Shown here in pieces: positions 6,040-6,705 of a stretch of DNA of 6,705 bases (the stretch's first letter is position 1; every line of letters starts with the position of its first letter). Under the pieces are notes generated by a model, which saw nothing but the letters and a program-made list of their open reading frames with translations, was not told the origin of the DNA and made no database searches. Made by a program: the position numbers and the translations under genes. The stretch comes from an uncultured Clostridium sp. (GTDB taxonomy: Bacteria; Bacillota; Clostridia; TANB77; CAG-508), in the NCBI GenBank assembly GCA_900556975.1, contig USQZ01000064.1:1-6705 (forward strand). Direction: 5' to 3'.

Positions 6040-6173
6040 GTGCTATTGGGACGTTCTTTTTGACACAAAGTTACTTATTAGTGCTAATTGGTTGTCAAGA
6101 GAAACGTTCCCGTGACAACTTGTGATTAATGCTGGAGTTGAGGTGCGTGTCGAAAAGAACGTCCCAATGACAC
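6040..6173 (-). repeat. Compound palindromic repeat, element B (inverted copy of A)
   Basis: It holds three copies of the unit found in element A: one on + (6040-6066) and two on - (6092-6118 and 6147-6173). Read on the - strand the order is + + -, the same as A. The outer units are near-perfect inverted repeats (24 of 27 positions, with 6045-6066 against 6147-6168 differing at one base). Aligned by eye, the - strand of 6049-6107 matches 3248-3307 at 51 of 60 columns, loop included, so A and B share ancestry as whole elements. The element fills most of the 335-base gap before gap (5980-6314); the rest holds the upstream terminator and the gap promoter. Confidence 0.85.
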
Positions 6174-6230
6174 TCCTATGATATTGCGTATGTTTAAATT
6201 TTACATAACTGGGAAAAATACAATAAACTA

Positions 6231-6259
6231 TTGCAATTGATGTTGATTTGTTATAGAAT
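6231..6259 (+). promoter_or_regulatory. Putative promoter of gap
   Basis: TTGCAA (6231-6236, 4 of 6) and TAGAAT (6254-6259, 5 of 6) are separated by 17 bases. The start point would be near 6266, leaving a leader of about 49 bases. An overlapping -10 choice, TATAGA (6252-6257), has a less favourable 15-base spacer. Confidence 0.5.
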
Positions 6260-6264
6260 AGGCA

Positions 6265-6280
6265 TGGTTAAATATAACCA
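6265..6280 (+). promoter_or_regulatory. Palindrome at the gap start point, possible operator
   Basis: TGGTTA-AATA-TAACCA is a perfect 6-bp inverted repeat with a 4-base centre, beginning at the predicted transcription start. It could be a repressor site or a short hairpin at the 5' end of the mRNA. It does not resemble the TTGTGA/TCACAA pattern of Rex sites, and I cannot assign a regulator. Confidence 0.35.
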
Positions 6281-6314
6281 AATAAAGTGATTGTAAATCA
6301 AAGGAGGATTTTAT

Positions 6315-6705
6315 ATGTCAGTTAAAGTAGCTATTAATGGATTCGGCCGTATAGGACGTCTTGCATTTAGACAAATGTTTGGAGCGGAGGGATATGAAAT
6401 CGTTGCTATTAACGATTTAACAAGTCCAGTTATGTTAGCTCATTTATTAAAATATGATTCTGCTCAAAAAAGATATGATAAAGCAGATACAGTAGTAGCA
6501 GGAGAAGATTCTATTACTGTTGACGGAAAAACAATAAAAATATATGCAGAGAAAGATGCAGCAAATTTACCTTGGGGTGAAATTGGAGTTGATGTTGTTT
6601 TAGAGTGTACAGGTTTCTATACATCTAAAGAAAAAGCTTCAGCTCATATAGCTGCAGGTGCTAAAAAAGTTGTTATTTCTGCACCAGCTGGTAAAGATTT
6701 ACCAA
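6315..6705 (+). CDS. gap: Glyceraldehyde-3-phosphate dehydrogenase, type I (5' part)
   Basis: Glycolytic enzyme that oxidises glyceraldehyde-3-phosphate to 1,3-bisphosphoglycerate with reduction of NAD+ in the cytoplasm. The frame stays open from the ATG to the window edge, giving 130 residues of a protein usually about 335 long. It starts MSVKVAINGFGRIGR, the canonical Rossmann NAD-binding loop (INGFGRIGR, 7-15). AINDL with Asp34 is the acidic residue typical of NAD+-preferring enzymes. LLKYDSAQKRY, ECTGFYTSKEKA (97-108) and SAPAGKD (122-128) are further family landmarks. The catalytic cysteine lies beyond the window. AAAGGAGG (6300-6307) with a 7-base spacer fixes the start. In Clostridia pgk and tpi often follow, which cannot be checked here. 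Confidence 0.96.
   Translation, partial: MSVKVAINGFGRIGRLAFRQMFGAEGYEIVAINDLTSPVMLAHLLKYDSAQKRYDKADTVVAGEDSITVDGKTIKIYAEKDAANLPWGEIGVDVVLECTGFYTSKEKASAHIAAGAKKVVISAPAGKDLP

Larger units (their letters stand above)
3208..6173 (+). mobile_element. Candidate cassette: ABC transporter bracketed by inverted compound repeats
   Basis: Elements A and B are homologous and in opposite orientation. They enclose exactly one transcription unit: promoter 3335-3363, ABC transporter 3394-5979 and terminator 5985-6017. Gaps between repeats and unit are only about 20 bases on each side. The enclosed gene has codon usage unlike its neighbours. The sequence encodes no transposase, and I found no target-site duplication outside the repeats. 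Mobility as a unit is therefore inferred; two independent insertions of a common repeat would look similar. Confidence 0.3.

Overview
This window looks like a piece of chromosome from a low-G+C Firmicute, most likely an anaerobic gut-type Clostridium relative. The DNA is very A+T-rich, Shine-Dalgarno sites are strong (AAGGAGG), intrinsic terminators are U-tailed, and the recognisable proteins (MreB/Mbl, the tRNA methylthiotransferase MtaB, type I GAPDH) have a Firmicute character. All genes lie on the + strand, and nearly every one has its own promoter and/or terminator, so this is a row of single-gene units rather than one operon.

Layout: (1) 6-995, a complete MreB/Mbl-family actin homologue for cell shape, closed by a long hairpin at 1005-1052. 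(2) 1150-2503, promoter plus mtaB, a radical-SAM enzyme that modifies tRNA; its start is best placed at 1208. (3) 2545-3157, promoter with an overlapping palindrome, a 153-residue protein of unknown function with YVGG repeats and two FLFQE motifs, and a strong terminator. (4) 3158-3316, no gene: a short stretch resembling group II intron RNA, then a compound palindromic repeat (element A). (5) 3335-6017, a self-contained unit of promoter, RBS, an 861-residue MacB/FtsX-type ABC transporter fusion and terminator. (6) 6040-6173, a second copy of the compound repeat in inverted orientation (element B). (7) 6231-6705, promoter with a palindrome at the expected start point and the first 130 codons of gap (glyceraldehyde-3-phosphate dehydrogenase), which runs off the window.

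The most interesting structure is in regions 4-6. Two homologous compound repeats, each built of three copies of a roughly 27-bp unit in the order + + - (read from opposite strands), closely bracket one ABC transporter gene that carries its own promoter and terminator. That gene also uses codons differently from its neighbours: it prefers CAG for Gln, while the four neighbouring genes almost always use CAA. This suggests a laterally acquired cassette associated with REP/BIME-like repeats. Movement as a unit is an inference and is not shown by the sequence.

The remaining genes are housekeeping (shape, tRNA modification, glycolysis) and show no functional link to the transporter.
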